Positions 19,400 through 30,646 of a stretch of 64,000 nucleotides of DNA are shown here, in pieces. Under the pieces are notes generated by a model. The model saw only the letters and a list, made by a program, of their open reading frames with translations. It was not told the DNA's origin and did not search any database. A program made the translations under genes and the position numbers. The DNA lies in contig NZ_FNSC01000001.1 in the NCBI RefSeq assembly GCF_900105355.1, positions 3,596,001 through 3,660,000 on the forward strand, given 5' to 3'. Within the stretch, counting starts at the first letter, position 1. The number at the start of each line of letters is the position of its first letter. This DNA is from Pseudomonas anguilliseptica. Lineage in GTDB: Bacteria > Pseudomonadota > Gammaproteobacteria > Pseudomonadales > Pseudomonadaceae.

Positions 19400-20428
19400 A
19401 TGAAGATGGTGAAATCCACATTGGCAGTACTGACCACCGCCGCTGTTCTCGGTGTCAGCAGTTTTGCTCAAGCAGGCGCTACTCTGGACGCGATCCAGAA
19501 GAAAGGTTTCGTACAGTGCGGTATCAGCGATGGTCTGCCTGGCTTCTCCTACGCCGATGAGAAGGGTAACTACCTGGGTCTCGACGTTGACGTATGCCGC
19601 GCAGTTGCTGCCGCAGTATTCGGTGATGCAACCAAGGTCAAGTACAGCCCGCTGACCGCCAAGGAGCGCTTCACCGCGCTGCAGTCTGGCGAAGTCGACA
19701 TCCTCTCGCGCAACACCACCTGGACCAGCTCGCGTGATTCGGGCCTGGGTCTGAACTTTGCCGGCGTCAACTACTACGACGGTCAAGGTTTCCTGGTTAA
19801 CAAGAAGCTTGGCGTTTCCAGCGCCAAGGAACTCGACGGCGCAACTGTCTGCATCCAGGCAGGTACCACCACCGAGCTGAACCTCTCCGACTACTTCCGC
19901 GCCAACGGCATGAAGTACACCCCGATCACCTACGATACCTCCGACGAGAGCGCCAAATCGGTTGAAGCTGGCCGTTGCGACGTGCTGACCTCCGACCAGT
20001 CGCAGCTGTACGCACAGCGCATCAAACTGGCCGATCCGAACTCCTACGTGGTACTGCCGGAAGTGATCTCGAAAGAGCCACTGGGCCCGGTCGTACGCCA
20101 GGGTGACGAAGAGTGGTTCGACATCGTGCGCTGGTCGCTCTATGCGATGGTCAACGCTGAGGAGCTGGGCGTGACTTCGGCCAACGTCGAAGAGCAGGCC
20201 AAATCCACCAAGAACCCCGATGTAGCGCGTCTGCTCGGTGCTGAAGGTGAGTTCGGCAAAGATCTGAAACTGCCGAAAGACTGGGCCGTACAGATCGTCA
20301 AGCAAGTGGGCAACTACGGTGAGAGCTTTGAGCGCAACGTCGGTACCGGCAGCGAGCTGAAGATTGAGCGTGGCCTCAACGCCCTGTGGAACAAAGGTGG
20401 TCTGCAGTACGCACCGCCGGTGCGCTGA
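19400..20428 (+). CDS. aapJ: General L-amino acid ABC transporter, periplasmic binding protein
   Basis: The protein is 342 residues from the ATG at 19400, with GGAGG at normal spacing. The signal peptide is VKSTLAVLTTAAVLGVSSFA then QA-GA. The mature protein begins TLDAIQKKGFVQCGISDGL, typical of AapJ/BztA, and carries the SBP_bac_3 fold (YADEKGNYLGLDVDVCRAVA). It captures a broad range of L-amino acids for the AapQMP permease. It is the first gene of aapJQMP; a strong hairpin follows it. Confidence 0.95.
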   Translation: MKMVKSTLAVLTTAAVLGVSSFAQAGATLDAIQKKGFVQCGISDGLPGFSYADEKGNYLGLDVDVCRAVAAAVFGDATKVKYSPLTAKERFTALQSGEVDILSRNTTWTSSRDSGLGLNFAGVNYYDGQGFLVNKKLGVSSAKELDGATVCIQAGTTTELNLSDYFRANGMKYTPITYDTSDESAKSVEAGRCDVLTSDQSQLYAQRIKLADPNSYVVLPEVISKEPLGPVVRQGDEEWFDIVRWSLYAMVNAEELGVTSANVEEQAKSTKNPDVARLLGAEGEFGKDLKLPKDWAVQIVKQVGNYGESFERNVGTGSELKIERGLNALWNKGGLQYAPPVR

Positions 20429-20484
20429 CCGTCCGTTGCCAGCCATTCGTCCTGAGTGGCTGGCATTGTTCTGATTGATGTGAA

Positions 20485-20512
20485 CCTCATGCCCGCTAAT
20501 GCGGGCATGAGG
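20485..20512. promoter_or_regulatory. Strong hairpin between aapJ and aapQ
   Basis: CCTCATGCCCGC pairs perfectly with GCGGGCATGAGG around a TAAT loop. No T run follows, so it is more likely a 3' mRNA-stabilising element or partial attenuator than a full terminator. Such structures often let the binding protein be made in excess over the permease. Confidence 0.75.
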
Positions 20513-20529
20513 GTTCCAAGAGGGCTTCT

Positions 20530-21714
20530 ATGCAAACCACTGCAAATGTCCCGTGCCCCGGTGGATCGGTCTGGACCGACCCCAAGGCGCGTGCCTGGCT
20601 ATTTCAAATTCTTGCCGTTATCGCCGTTGTGGCGCTCGGCTGGTTTCTGTTTGACAACACCCAGACCAACCTGGAAAAACGCGGGATCACCTCCGGTTTT
20701 TCCTTTCTCAATAACAGCGCCGGTTTTGGCATTGCCCAGCACCTGATCGACTACGACGAAAGCAACTCCTATGGGCGTGTTTTCGTGGTGGGCCTGCTCA
20801 ACACCTTGTTGGTGTCGGTGATTGGTATTGTCCTGGCGACGCTGTTGGGTTTCCTGTTGGGTGTGGCGCGTCTGTCGCCGAACTGGTTGGTCAGCAAACT
20901 GGCCACCGTGTACATCGAGACGTTCCGTAATATCCCGCCGCTGCTGCAAATCTTCTTCTGGTACTTCGCTGTGATGCTCTCCCTGCCAGGGCCGCGGCAG
21001 AGCATGGGCGTTGGCGAGACGTTCTTCCTTAACAGCCGTGGCCTGTATATGCCGGCACCGAGCCCGGGGGACAACTTCAGTCTGTTTGCCGGTGCGGTGA
21101 TTGTCGCAATCATCGGCGTGGTTCTGTTGTCGCGTTGGTCGAAGGCACGTTTTGAAGCCACTGGTCAGCTGTTCCCGGTATCGCTGGGAGCGATTCCGCT
21201 GTTGCTGGTCTTGCCTGGCCTGGCTGTGCTGTTGGGCGGTAATCCGCTGCAGTGGAGTGTGCCGGAGCTGACGGGCTTCAACTTCCGTGGCGGCTGGGTG
21301 CTGATTCCTGAGCTGATGGCCTTGACCCTGGCGTTGACCATCTACACCGCAGCCTTTATCGCCGAGAACGTACGTTCCGGGATCATGGCGGTCAGCCACG
21401 GGCAGACCGAGGCTGCGCGCTCTCTGGGGCTGCCCGCAGGCAAGACCCTGCGTCTGGTGATCATTCCGCAGGCGCTGCGGGTGATCATTCCGCCGCTGAC
21501 CAGCCAATACCTCAACCTGGCGAAGAACTCTTCGCTGGCCGCCGGTATCGGTTATCCGGACATGGTCTCGCTGTTCGCCGGTACGGTACTCAACCAGACT
21601 GGGCAAGCGATCGAGGTGATTGCCATCACCATGAGTGTGTACCTGGCGATCAGTATCAGCATTTCCATGCTGATGAACTGGTACAACAAGCGCATTGCGC
21701 TGATCGAGCGGTAA
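20530..21714 (+). CDS. aapQ: General L-amino acid ABC transporter, permease
   Basis: The protein is 394 residues with about eight hydrophobic helices. The BPD_transp_1 EAA loop reads GQTEAARSLGLPAGKTLRLV (about residue 300). The FRNIPPLLQIFFWY segment is typical of polar amino-acid permeases. It forms the membrane channel with AapM. An AGAGGG ribosome site precedes the ATG. Confidence 0.94.
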   Translation: MQTTANVPCPGGSVWTDPKARAWLFQILAVIAVVALGWFLFDNTQTNLEKRGITSGFSFLNNSAGFGIAQHLIDYDESNSYGRVFVVGLLNTLLVSVIGIVLATLLGFLLGVARLSPNWLVSKLATVYIETFRNIPPLLQIFFWYFAVMLSLPGPRQSMGVGETFFLNSRGLYMPAPSPGDNFSLFAGAVIVAIIGVVLLSRWSKARFEATGQLFPVSLGAIPLLLVLPGLAVLLGGNPLQWSVPELTGFNFRGGWVLIPELMALTLALTIYTAAFIAENVRSGIMAVSHGQTEAARSLGLPAGKTLRLVIIPQALRVIIPPLTSQYLNLAKNSSLAAGIGYPDMVSLFAGTVLNQTGQAIEVIAITMSVYLAISISISMLMNWYNKRIALIER

Positions 21715-21723
21715 GGAGCAGCC

Positions 21724-22824
21724 ATGCAAACTCATACGTTCAAACCTGATCTACCGCCACCCGCGCTCAGCGTCGGTGTGGTCGGTTGGCTGCGCGCCAA
21801 CCTGTTCTCCAGCTGGTTCAACACCCTGCTGACGCTGTTTGCAGCGTATCTGGTGTGGCTGATGGTGCCGCCGCTGATCCAGTGGGCCTTTATTGATGCC
21901 GACTGGACCGGTACCACCCGTGCCGACTGCACCAGCGGTGGGGCCTGCTGGGTGTTTGTGCAGCAGCGCTTTGGCCAGTTTATGTACGGTTTTTACCCGA
22001 GCGAGCTGCGTTGGCGCGTTGACCTGACTCTGTGGCTGGCGGTCATCGGTGCTGCACCGTTGTTCGTGCCGCAGATGCCGCGCAAGGCCATTTATGGCCT
22101 GGCTTTCCTGGTGGTCTATCCGCTGCTGGCATATTGGCTGCTGCACGGTGGCTTCTTCGGTCTGTCGACCGTGTCCACCAGCCAGTGGGGCGGCCTGATG
22201 CTGACCCTGGTGATTGCCGCTGTGGGTATTATTGCCGGCGCCTTGCCGCTGGGCATTCTGCTGGCGCTGGGACGCCGTTCGGATATGCCGGCGATCCGGG
22301 TGATCTGCGTGACCTTTATCGAGTTCTGGCGCGGGGTACCGTTGATTACCGTGCTGTTTATGTCCTCGGTAATGTTGCCGCTGTTCCTGCCCGAGGGCCT
22401 GAGCTTCGACAAGCTGATGCGTGCGCTGATCGGGGTGATCCTGTTCCAGTCGGCCTATATCGCCGAAGTGGTGCGCGGTGGCCTGCAGGCGATTCCCAAA
22501 GGTCAGTACGAGGCCGCTGCGGCCATGGGCCTGGGCTACTGGCGGATGATGGGGCTGGTGATTCTGCCGCAAGCCCTGAAGCTGGTTATTCCCGGCATCG
22601 TCAACACCTTTATTGCGCTGTTCAAGGACACCAGCCTGGTGATCATCATCGGCCTGTTCGACCTGCTCAACAGCATCAAGCAAGCCACCACCGATCCGGC
22701 TTGGCTGGGCATGGCCACTGAAGGCTATGTGTTCGCCGCGCTGATTTTCTGGATTTTCTGTTTTGGTATGTCCCGCTACTCCCAACATCTGGAGCGCAAG
22801 CTGGACACCGGCCACAAGCGTTAG
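21724..22824 (+). CDS. aapM: General L-amino acid ABC transporter, permease
   Basis: The protein is 366 residues, multi-spanning. Motifs are [15 protein letters not shown] and the EAA loop [20 protein letters not shown]. It pairs with AapQ. It starts nine bases after the aapQ stop with an AGGAG site, so the genes are co-translated. Confidence 0.94.
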   Translation: MQTHTFKPDLPPPALSVGVVGWLRANLFSSWFNTLLTLFAAYLVWLMVPPLIQWAFIDADWTGTTRADCTSGGACWVFVQQRFGQFMYGFYPSELRWRVDLTLWLAVIGAAPLFVPQMPRKAIYGLAFLVVYPLLAYWLLHGGFFGLSTVSTSQWGGLMLTLVIAAVGIIAGALPLGILLALGRRSDMPAIRVICVTFIEFWRGVPLITVLFMSSVMLPLFLPEGLSFDKLMRALIGVILFQSAYIAEVVRGGLQAIPKGQYEAAAAMGLGYWRMMGLVILPQALKLVIPGIVNTFIALFKDTSLVIIIGLFDLLNSIKQATTDPAWLGMATEGYVFAALIFWIFCFGMSRYSQHLERKLDTGHKR

Positions 22825-22834
22825 GAGCCACGCC

Positions 22835-23614
22835 ATGAATGAAGCAAGCATGAGTGAAGCAAACAAACAGCCGGTAGCGGCTGCCGGCATGATCCAGATG
22901 CAGGGCGTGCACAAATGGTACGGTCAGTTTCATGTGCTCAAAGACATCAACCTGAATGTGCAGGCCGGTGAGCGTATTGTGTTGTGCGGGCCCTCCGGCT
23001 CGGGCAAGTCGACTACCATCCGCTGCCTCAACCGTCTGGAAGAGCACCAGCAGGGGCGTATCGTGGTCGATGGCACCGAGCTGACCCACGACCTCAAGCA
23101 CATCGAAGCGGTGCGTCGTGAAGTCGGTATGGTGTTCCAGCACTTCAACCTGTTCCCGCACCTGACCGTGCTGCAGAACTGCACCCTGGCGCCGATGTGG
23201 GTGCGCAAGATGCCCAAGCGTCAGGCGGAAGAGATTGCCATGCACTTTCTCGAGCGCGTGCGTATTCCGGAGCAGGCCAACAAGTACCCAGGCCAGCTCT
23301 CTGGCGGCCAGCAGCAGCGTGTGGCGATTGCCCGTGCGCTGTGCATGAAGCCGAAGATCATGCTGTTCGACGAGCCGACTTCGGCTCTCGATCCGGAAAT
23401 GGTCAAGGAAGTGCTGGATACCATGATCGGCCTGGCTGAAGATGGCATGACCATGCTCTGCGTAACCCACGAAATGGGCTTTGCCCGCACCGTGGCGAAC
23501 CGGGTGATCTTTATGGACAAGGGCGAGATCGTTGAGCAGAACGAGCCCGACGCCTTCTTCACCAACCCGCAGAACGAACGCACCAAGCTGTTCCTCAGTC
23601 AGATCATTCACTGA
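22835..23614 (+). CDS. aapP: General L-amino acid ABC transporter, ATPase
   Basis: The protein is 259 residues from the ATG at 22835, with AGGAG upstream. Walker A is GPSGSGKST, the ABC signature LSGGQQQR, Walker [13 protein letters not shown], and the H-loop CVTHEM. It powers import through AapQM. It is the last gene of the operon and is followed by a terminator. Confidence 0.96.
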   Translation: MNEASMSEANKQPVAAAGMIQMQGVHKWYGQFHVLKDINLNVQAGERIVLCGPSGSGKSTTIRCLNRLEEHQQGRIVVDGTELTHDLKHIEAVRREVGMVFQHFNLFPHLTVLQNCTLAPMWVRKMPKRQAEEIAMHFLERVRIPEQANKYPGQLSGGQQQRVAIARALCMKPKIMLFDEPTSALDPEMVKEVLDTMIGLAEDGMTMLCVTHEMGFARTVANRVIFMDKGEIVEQNEPDAFFTNPQNERTKLFLSQIIH

Positions 23615-23634
23615 GTTTCAGTCGCAAATAAAAA

Positions 23635-23652
23635 GGGAGCCTTCGGGCTCCC
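23635..23652 (+). terminator. Terminator of the aap operon
   Basis: GGGAGC / GCTCCC stem with a CTTCGG loop followed by TTTTTATTT. It is a textbook intrinsic terminator, and the preceding A run may let it serve the minus strand too. Confidence 0.9.
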
Positions 23653-23691
23653 TTTTTATTTGCGCATGGGTAGCAGATTCGAGACGGGCTC

Positions 23692-24096
23692 TTATTTGCT
23701 CTCAGGCCATAGGCGCAATGGCTTGCCTTCGGCGGGCCACAGCTGCAGCTGTTCGGTGGCGGAGAAGTCCCAGCGCTCTACCTTGCTCAGGCTGTCGAGA
23801 AAGCGCGCTTCCTGCTCCATCAGCGCCGGTGCGCACATCTTGCGGGTGCTGCCGGCGGCGCTGAAACTGAGCTTGTCACCTTCCAGGGTGTAACCGGCAA
23901 ACCAGTGGTTGCAGCCGGCGTTGCCATAGGCGCGGCCGTCGTCACCCAGGGTGATAGTCAGGTGGCTGCGGTCGATCAGCGGGCGTTCGCCGATCAATTC
24001 CACCTGATAGCTGTGCTCGGTTTCCAGCTGAGGTGTTGGTGTGGCGCAGCCCACGAGACCGGCAGCCAGCAGGCTGATAGTCAGTGCACGTTTCAT
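23692..24096 (-). CDS. META/HslJ-like outer-membrane lipoprotein
   Basis: The protein is 134 residues from the ATG at 24096, with AGGAGG upstream. The lipoprotein signal is MKRALTISLLAAGLVGC. A META domain follows, with GNAGCNHWFAGYTLEGDKL and a paired Cys (RKMCAP). META proteins are envelope lipoproteins linked to stress tolerance. The start overlaps the stop of the upstream gene as ATGA, so the two are translationally coupled. Confidence 0.85.
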   Translation of the reverse strand: MKRALTISLLAAGLVGCATPTPQLETEHSYQVELIGERPLIDRSHLTITLGDDGRAYGNAGCNHWFAGYTLEGDKLSFSAAGSTRKMCAPALMEQEARFLDSLSKVERWDFSATEQLQLWPAEGKPLRLWPESK

Positions 24097-24533
24097 ATAG
24101 CCTCCTTGTTGATGCATTTCGGGCACAGGTGCTTGGCGTTTTTCGATTGCCAGCCCAACTCCTTGATCCGTGCTTCGGCGGCCTGCGCCTGGGCCTTTTT
24201 ACCGAGTGCGGCGTCGACGGCGAATTCGAAGTCCAGCTGCGCGTTGCAGCTGTCACAGTTGGCCTGCCAATTGAATATCGCCAGCTCCTTGAAGGCCGGG
24301 CCGGTGGCCACGGCGACCCACTGGCCACGCGGGTTGATCAGGTGACGAACCTTGTCGGCCTGCAGGCGCATGGACAGCTCACGGCTGCCCTTGAGGGTAA
24401 CCAGCAGGGTGTCGCCACTCTGGATTGAGCCGCCATTGCCGGTGACCTGGTAACGGCCCGGTGCCAATGCGCGGCATTCGATCAGGGTGTGCTCGGGGTT
24501 GAGCAGGTTGTAGCGAAAGTCGTGTTCAGCCAT
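24093..24533 (-). CDS. Hypothetical protein with two CxxC pairs
   Basis: The protein is 146 residues with no signal peptide. Cys pairs CDSC (about 93-96) and CPKC (about 137-140) may bind one metal. The N-terminal half (HTLIECRALAPGRYQVTGNG) is beta-rich. I recognise no characterised family. It is coupled by ATGA overlap to the META lipoprotein downstream and lies after ldhA on the same strand. Confidence 0.75.
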   Translation of the reverse strand: MAEHDFRYNLLNPEHTLIECRALAPGRYQVTGNGGSIQSGDTLLVTLKGSRELSMRLQADKVRHLINPRGQWVAVATGPAFKELAIFNWQANCDSCNAQLDFEFAVDAALGKKAQAQAAEARIKELGWQSKNAKHLCPKCINKEAI

Positions 24534-24560
24534 GGAGCCTCCAAATAGGCCTAAATGCTA

Positions 24561-25553
24561 TCACGCGGCAGGAAGCAGCTGATTGATCGGTGCATTTCCC
24601 AGCCAGGCGGCGATATTGTCGCGGGTGGTGCTGGCAATCGCCGCCAATGCTTCGTGGGTTAGAAAGCCCTGGTGCGCGGTAATCAGTACATTGGGGAAGC
24701 TCAGCAGGCGCGCCAGCACATCATCCTGCAGCGGCTGTTCGGAGCAATCCTCGAAGAACAGCTCGGCTTCTTCCTCATAAACATCCAGGCCCAGATAGCC
24801 CAGTTGCCCACTTTTCAGCGCGCCGATCAGCGCCGGGGTGTCGATCAAGGCGCCGCGCCCGGTATTGATCAGCATCACGCCGCGCTGCATCTGCTGCAGC
24901 CGTGCGGCGTTGATCAGGTGGTGAGTAGCGGCGTTGAGCGGGCAGTGCAGGCTGATGATGTCGCTGCTTTCGAGCAGTTGATTCAGCCCCACCTGCCGCG
25001 CGCCGGCGGGTAGCTCGGCGATGGGCGCTGGGTCATGGATCAGCAATTGGCAGCCGAAGCCGGCCATGATCCGCGCGAAAGTCAGACCGATCTGTCCGGC
25101 GCCGATAATCCCGACCTGTTTAGCGTGCAGATCGAAACCGATCAGCCCATGCAGGGAGAAGTCGCCCTCGCGGGTGCGGTTGAACGCGCGGTGAGTGCGT
25201 CGGTTGAGGGTCATGATCAGCGCCAGGGCATGTTCGGCGACGGCATGTGGCGAGTAGGCGGGCACGCGTACCACGGTCAGGCCGAGGGCGTGCGCGGCGT
25301 GCAGGTCGACATGGTTGTAGCCAGCCGAGCGCAGGGCAATCAGCCGCGTACCGCCGGCCGCCAGTTGCTGCAGCACTTGGCCGCTAAGGTCGTCATTGAT
25401 AAAGGCGCAAACCACCTTGTAACCGGCAGCCAGGCCGGCGCTGTCTGGCCGCAGATGGGCTTCCTGAAAACTCAGCTGCCAGTCGTCCGGGAAACCAGCA
25501 GCGCGAAAGCTCTGTTGGTCGTAAGGCTTGCTGCTGAACAAAATGATGCGCAT
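24561..25553 (-). CDS. ldhA: Fermentative D-lactate dehydrogenase (D-2-hydroxyacid dehydrogenase)
   Basis: The protein is 330 residues. The NAD-binding motif GIIGAGQIG is at about 148. The catalytic Arg is in ALRSAGYNHVD or the later INTGRGALID, the Glu in LDVYEEEAELFF and the His in TAHQGFLTHEA. It reduces pyruvate to D-lactate with NADH. The ldhA-gacS neighbour pair is conserved in Pseudomonas. AGGAG precedes the ATG. Confidence 0.93.
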   Translation of the reverse strand: MRIILFSSKPYDQQSFRAAGFPDDWQLSFQEAHLRPDSAGLAAGYKVVCAFINDDLSGQVLQQLAAGGTRLIALRSAGYNHVDLHAAHALGLTVVRVPAYSPHAVAEHALALIMTLNRRTHRAFNRTREGDFSLHGLIGFDLHAKQVGIIGAGQIGLTFARIMAGFGCQLLIHDPAPIAELPAGARQVGLNQLLESSDIISLHCPLNAATHHLINAARLQQMQRGVMLINTGRGALIDTPALIGALKSGQLGYLGLDVYEEEAELFFEDCSEQPLQDDVLARLLSFPNVLITAHQGFLTHEALAAIASTTRDNIAAWLGNAPINQLLPAA

Positions 25554-25588
25554 GGGGCTCCTTGACGTGTGGCTTCGCAGCGCCTGAC

Positions 25589-28339
<2,751 letters not shown>

Positions 28340-28422
28340 GCGCTGCCTCCTTGGGTGATGTTTTGGCAGTGTAGCGATTCAGCCGGAGAGAATCTGTAGG
28401 TGAGTGCGGTGTGGTTAGTAGG

Positions 28423-28441
28423 TAGAATTATTCTCATTTGA
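28423..28441 (-). promoter_or_regulatory. Probable Fur box upstream of pirR
   Basis: On the minus strand TCAAATGAGAATAATTCTA matches the 19-bp Pseudomonas Fur consensus at about 13 positions, including the ATGAGAAT core. It lies just before the pirR start, fitting iron repression of the siderophore-uptake regulators. Confidence 0.55.
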
Positions 28442-28456
28442 GTCGGTGAATTGTTC

Positions 28457-29166
28457 GTGCTCACTTGTTCCCGCCCAGCCGCGCGGATTCTTGCGGTTGA
28501 AGATGACCCGCTGCTGGCCAGCCATTTGCTACAGCACCTGCAGGACAGCGGTTACTGCGTCACCCTCAGTCGCGATGGCCGTGAAGGGCTGCGACTGGCA
28601 GCCGAGGGTGATCTCGATTTGGTCCTGATGGACTCCTGCTGCCTGGCCTCAGTGGCTTGGAGGCCCTGCAGAGGCTACGTGAGCAGCGCGGTGTGCCGGT
28701 CATTCTGATGTCGGCGTTGGGCGGCGAGCAGGACCGGATTGCCGGTTTCAGCCAGGGCGCGGATGACTACCTGCCCAAGCCGTTCAGCATGGATGAGCTG
28801 AAAGTGCGCATCGAGGCGGTATTACGGCGGGTGGCTTATGAGCGGCGCGAATTTACTGCTCCGGGGCTGGATCCGCAGTTGCAGTTTGACGATTCGCGCA
28901 CGGATGTGTGTCTGCGCGGGCAATGGGCTGATCTGACCCAGACCGAATTTCGCCTGCTTGAGCTGTTCGTGCGCCATCCGGAAGGCTTGATGACCAAGGC
29001 CTTCCTCTACCAGCATGTGCTGCGCCGCGCCTATTCGCGGCACGACCGCAGCCTGGACATGCATATCAGCCATATCCGACGCAAGTTGCTGGCCCTTGGT
29101 TACAGCTCCGGGCGCCTGGAAACCGTGTGGGGAAAGGGCTATCTGTTCACCCGTGAGGGCCTCTGA
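28457..29166 (+). pseudogene. pirR: Response regulator PirR, single-base frameshift
   Basis: An OmpR/PhoB-type regulator. The receiver begins ARILAVEDDPLLASHLLQHL and reaches the phospho-Asp region (LVLMD). One base is then missing near 28632. The shifted frame restores LLPGLSGLEALQRLREQRG and continues through KPFSMDELK to a winged-helix domain ending GYLFTREGL at 29166. If real, the regulator is lost. The start is uncertain (GTG 28457 or TTG 28451). pirS starts four bases after the stop. In relatives PirRS activates the pirA ferric-siderophore receptor. Confidence 0.82.
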
Positions 29167-29169
29167 AGT

Positions 29170-30510
29170 ATGCCCGGGCGCCACTCACTGTTCTGGCGGC
29201 TGGCTTTGCTGGTTATGGCTTTCTGCCTGCTGATCATCTGGGTCAGTTGGTCCTGGGGTGGGCGCATCGAGTTTCGCGGTTATCTGCTCAGCGAGGCGGC
29301 GCAGCAGCAACTGCTCGACTATGCCGGCGAAGCCGAGCAGGCCTGGCGCAGCGGCGGTGCCGAAGGCGTCGAGCGCTGGCAGACGCAGATGCAGCAGCGC
29401 GAGTCGGTTTGGCTGACGGTGGTCGGGCGCGATTTGCGTGCGCTGGGTACGCGCGCCCTGAGTCTTGAGGAAACCGAGCGTCTTACCGCCATGCGCCGTA
29501 TCGACTGGCCGATGAGCAAACGCGCCAATGGCCTGCCGGTAATTGCCTTGCCATTTCCGCTGCAGCCGCTGGATGGCCAGCTGGTTATCGAGTTACCGGA
29601 GCGGTTTTTGCCGCAGGGTTTTACCTGGCGCGCCCAGTTGCTGGTGCACGGCCTGTTGCCCTGCGGGCTGGCGCTTTTGCTCTGTGCCTTGCTGTATCGC
29701 CTGCTGATTACCCCATTGCAGCACCTGCGTGAACAGGCCAATGCCCTGCGTGCAGAGCAGCTCAGTGTGCGCATGGCCAGTCAGATCAGTATCCGCCGGG
29801 ATGAGCTGGGTGAGCTGGGCCGCGCTTTTGACCATATGGCCGAGCGTCTGCAGGGCATGCTCAGTCTGCAGCGTCAGCTACTGCGCGATCTTCCCCATGA
29901 ATTGCGTACGCCCCTGAGCCGCTTGCGGGTGGCCTGTGAAAGTGGTCTGGATGCCGAGTCGCTGCGTCAACGTCTGGAACGTGAAGTCGGCGGCATGCAG
30001 CGCCTGGTCGATGACACTCTGGAGCTGATCTGGTTGGGTACGGAGCGTCCGCAACCACCGCTGGAGCCGATCAACCTGCCATCACTGTGGGCATTGCTGG
30101 CTGAGGATGCCTGCTTTGAAAGCGGCTGGCCGCAAGCCCAGCTGCGTTGCCTGTTACCTGAGGACTGCTGTGTGCGCGGGCATCTCAATGGGCTGGCGCA
30201 GGCGCTGGAAAACGGTTTGCGCAATGCCATTCGGCATTCACCCTCTGGCGCAACGATCAGCCTGGATGGGCGCTTGGAGCAGGGCGATTGGCTGTTCTGG
30301 CTGGAGGATCAGGGCGGTGGTGTTGCGGCAGCACAGTTGGAGCAGATGTTCTTGCCGTTTATTCGTCTGTCTGCAGATCGACCGGGCGGTGATGGTTTTG
30401 GTCTGGGCCTGGCGATTGCTCGCAGCGACATGCAGATGCAGGGCGGAGCAATTTGGGCCGAGAACACGGGTGAAGGTTTGCGCCTGAATTTCCGGTTGAA
30501 AAGTGTATAG
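29170..30510 (+). CDS. pirS: Sensor histidine kinase PirS
   Basis: The protein is 446 residues. Two transmembrane helices (LALLVMAFCLLIIWVSWSW, and about 160-180) enclose a periplasmic sensor segment. HAMP is followed by HisKA with LLRDLPHELRTPLSRLRVA, then HATPase with NGLRNAIRHSPSG, EDQGGGV and GFGLGLAIAR. It starts four bases after pirR and is the cognate kinase. Position directly before pirA supports the symbol. Confidence 0.88.
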   Translation: MPGRHSLFWRLALLVMAFCLLIIWVSWSWGGRIEFRGYLLSEAAQQQLLDYAGEAEQAWRSGGAEGVERWQTQMQQRESVWLTVVGRDLRALGTRALSLEETERLTAMRRIDWPMSKRANGLPVIALPFPLQPLDGQLVIELPERFLPQGFTWRAQLLVHGLLPCGLALLLCALLYRLLITPLQHLREQANALRAEQLSVRMASQISIRRDELGELGRAFDHMAERLQGMLSLQRQLLRDLPHELRTPLSRLRVACESGLDAESLRQRLEREVGGMQRLVDDTLELIWLGTERPQPPLEPINLPSLWALLAEDACFESGWPQAQLRCLLPEDCCVRGHLNGLAQALENGLRNAIRHSPSGATISLDGRLEQGDWLFWLEDQGGGVAAAQLEQMFLPFIRLSADRPGGDGFGLGLAIARSDMQMQGGAIWAENTGEGLRLNFRLKSV

Positions 30511-30533
30511 ATTGTAAATGATCTTTACTGACA

Positions 30534-30552
30534 AATAAGAATTAGTATCATC
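30534..30552 (+). promoter_or_regulatory. Probable Fur box upstream of pirA
   Basis: AATAAGAATTAGTATCATC matches the Fur consensus at about 12 of 19 positions and lies about 95 bp before the pirA start. Iron repression of a siderophore receptor is expected. Confidence 0.5.
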
Positions 30553-30646
30553 TGCGCTGTTCCCGCGTACGGGTCGGGTTAGCGCAGTGCTTTGCTGTCA
30601 GCGCCTGAGCCTGGATGCGGACCATTCGCCACAGGAGAGGGTGTTC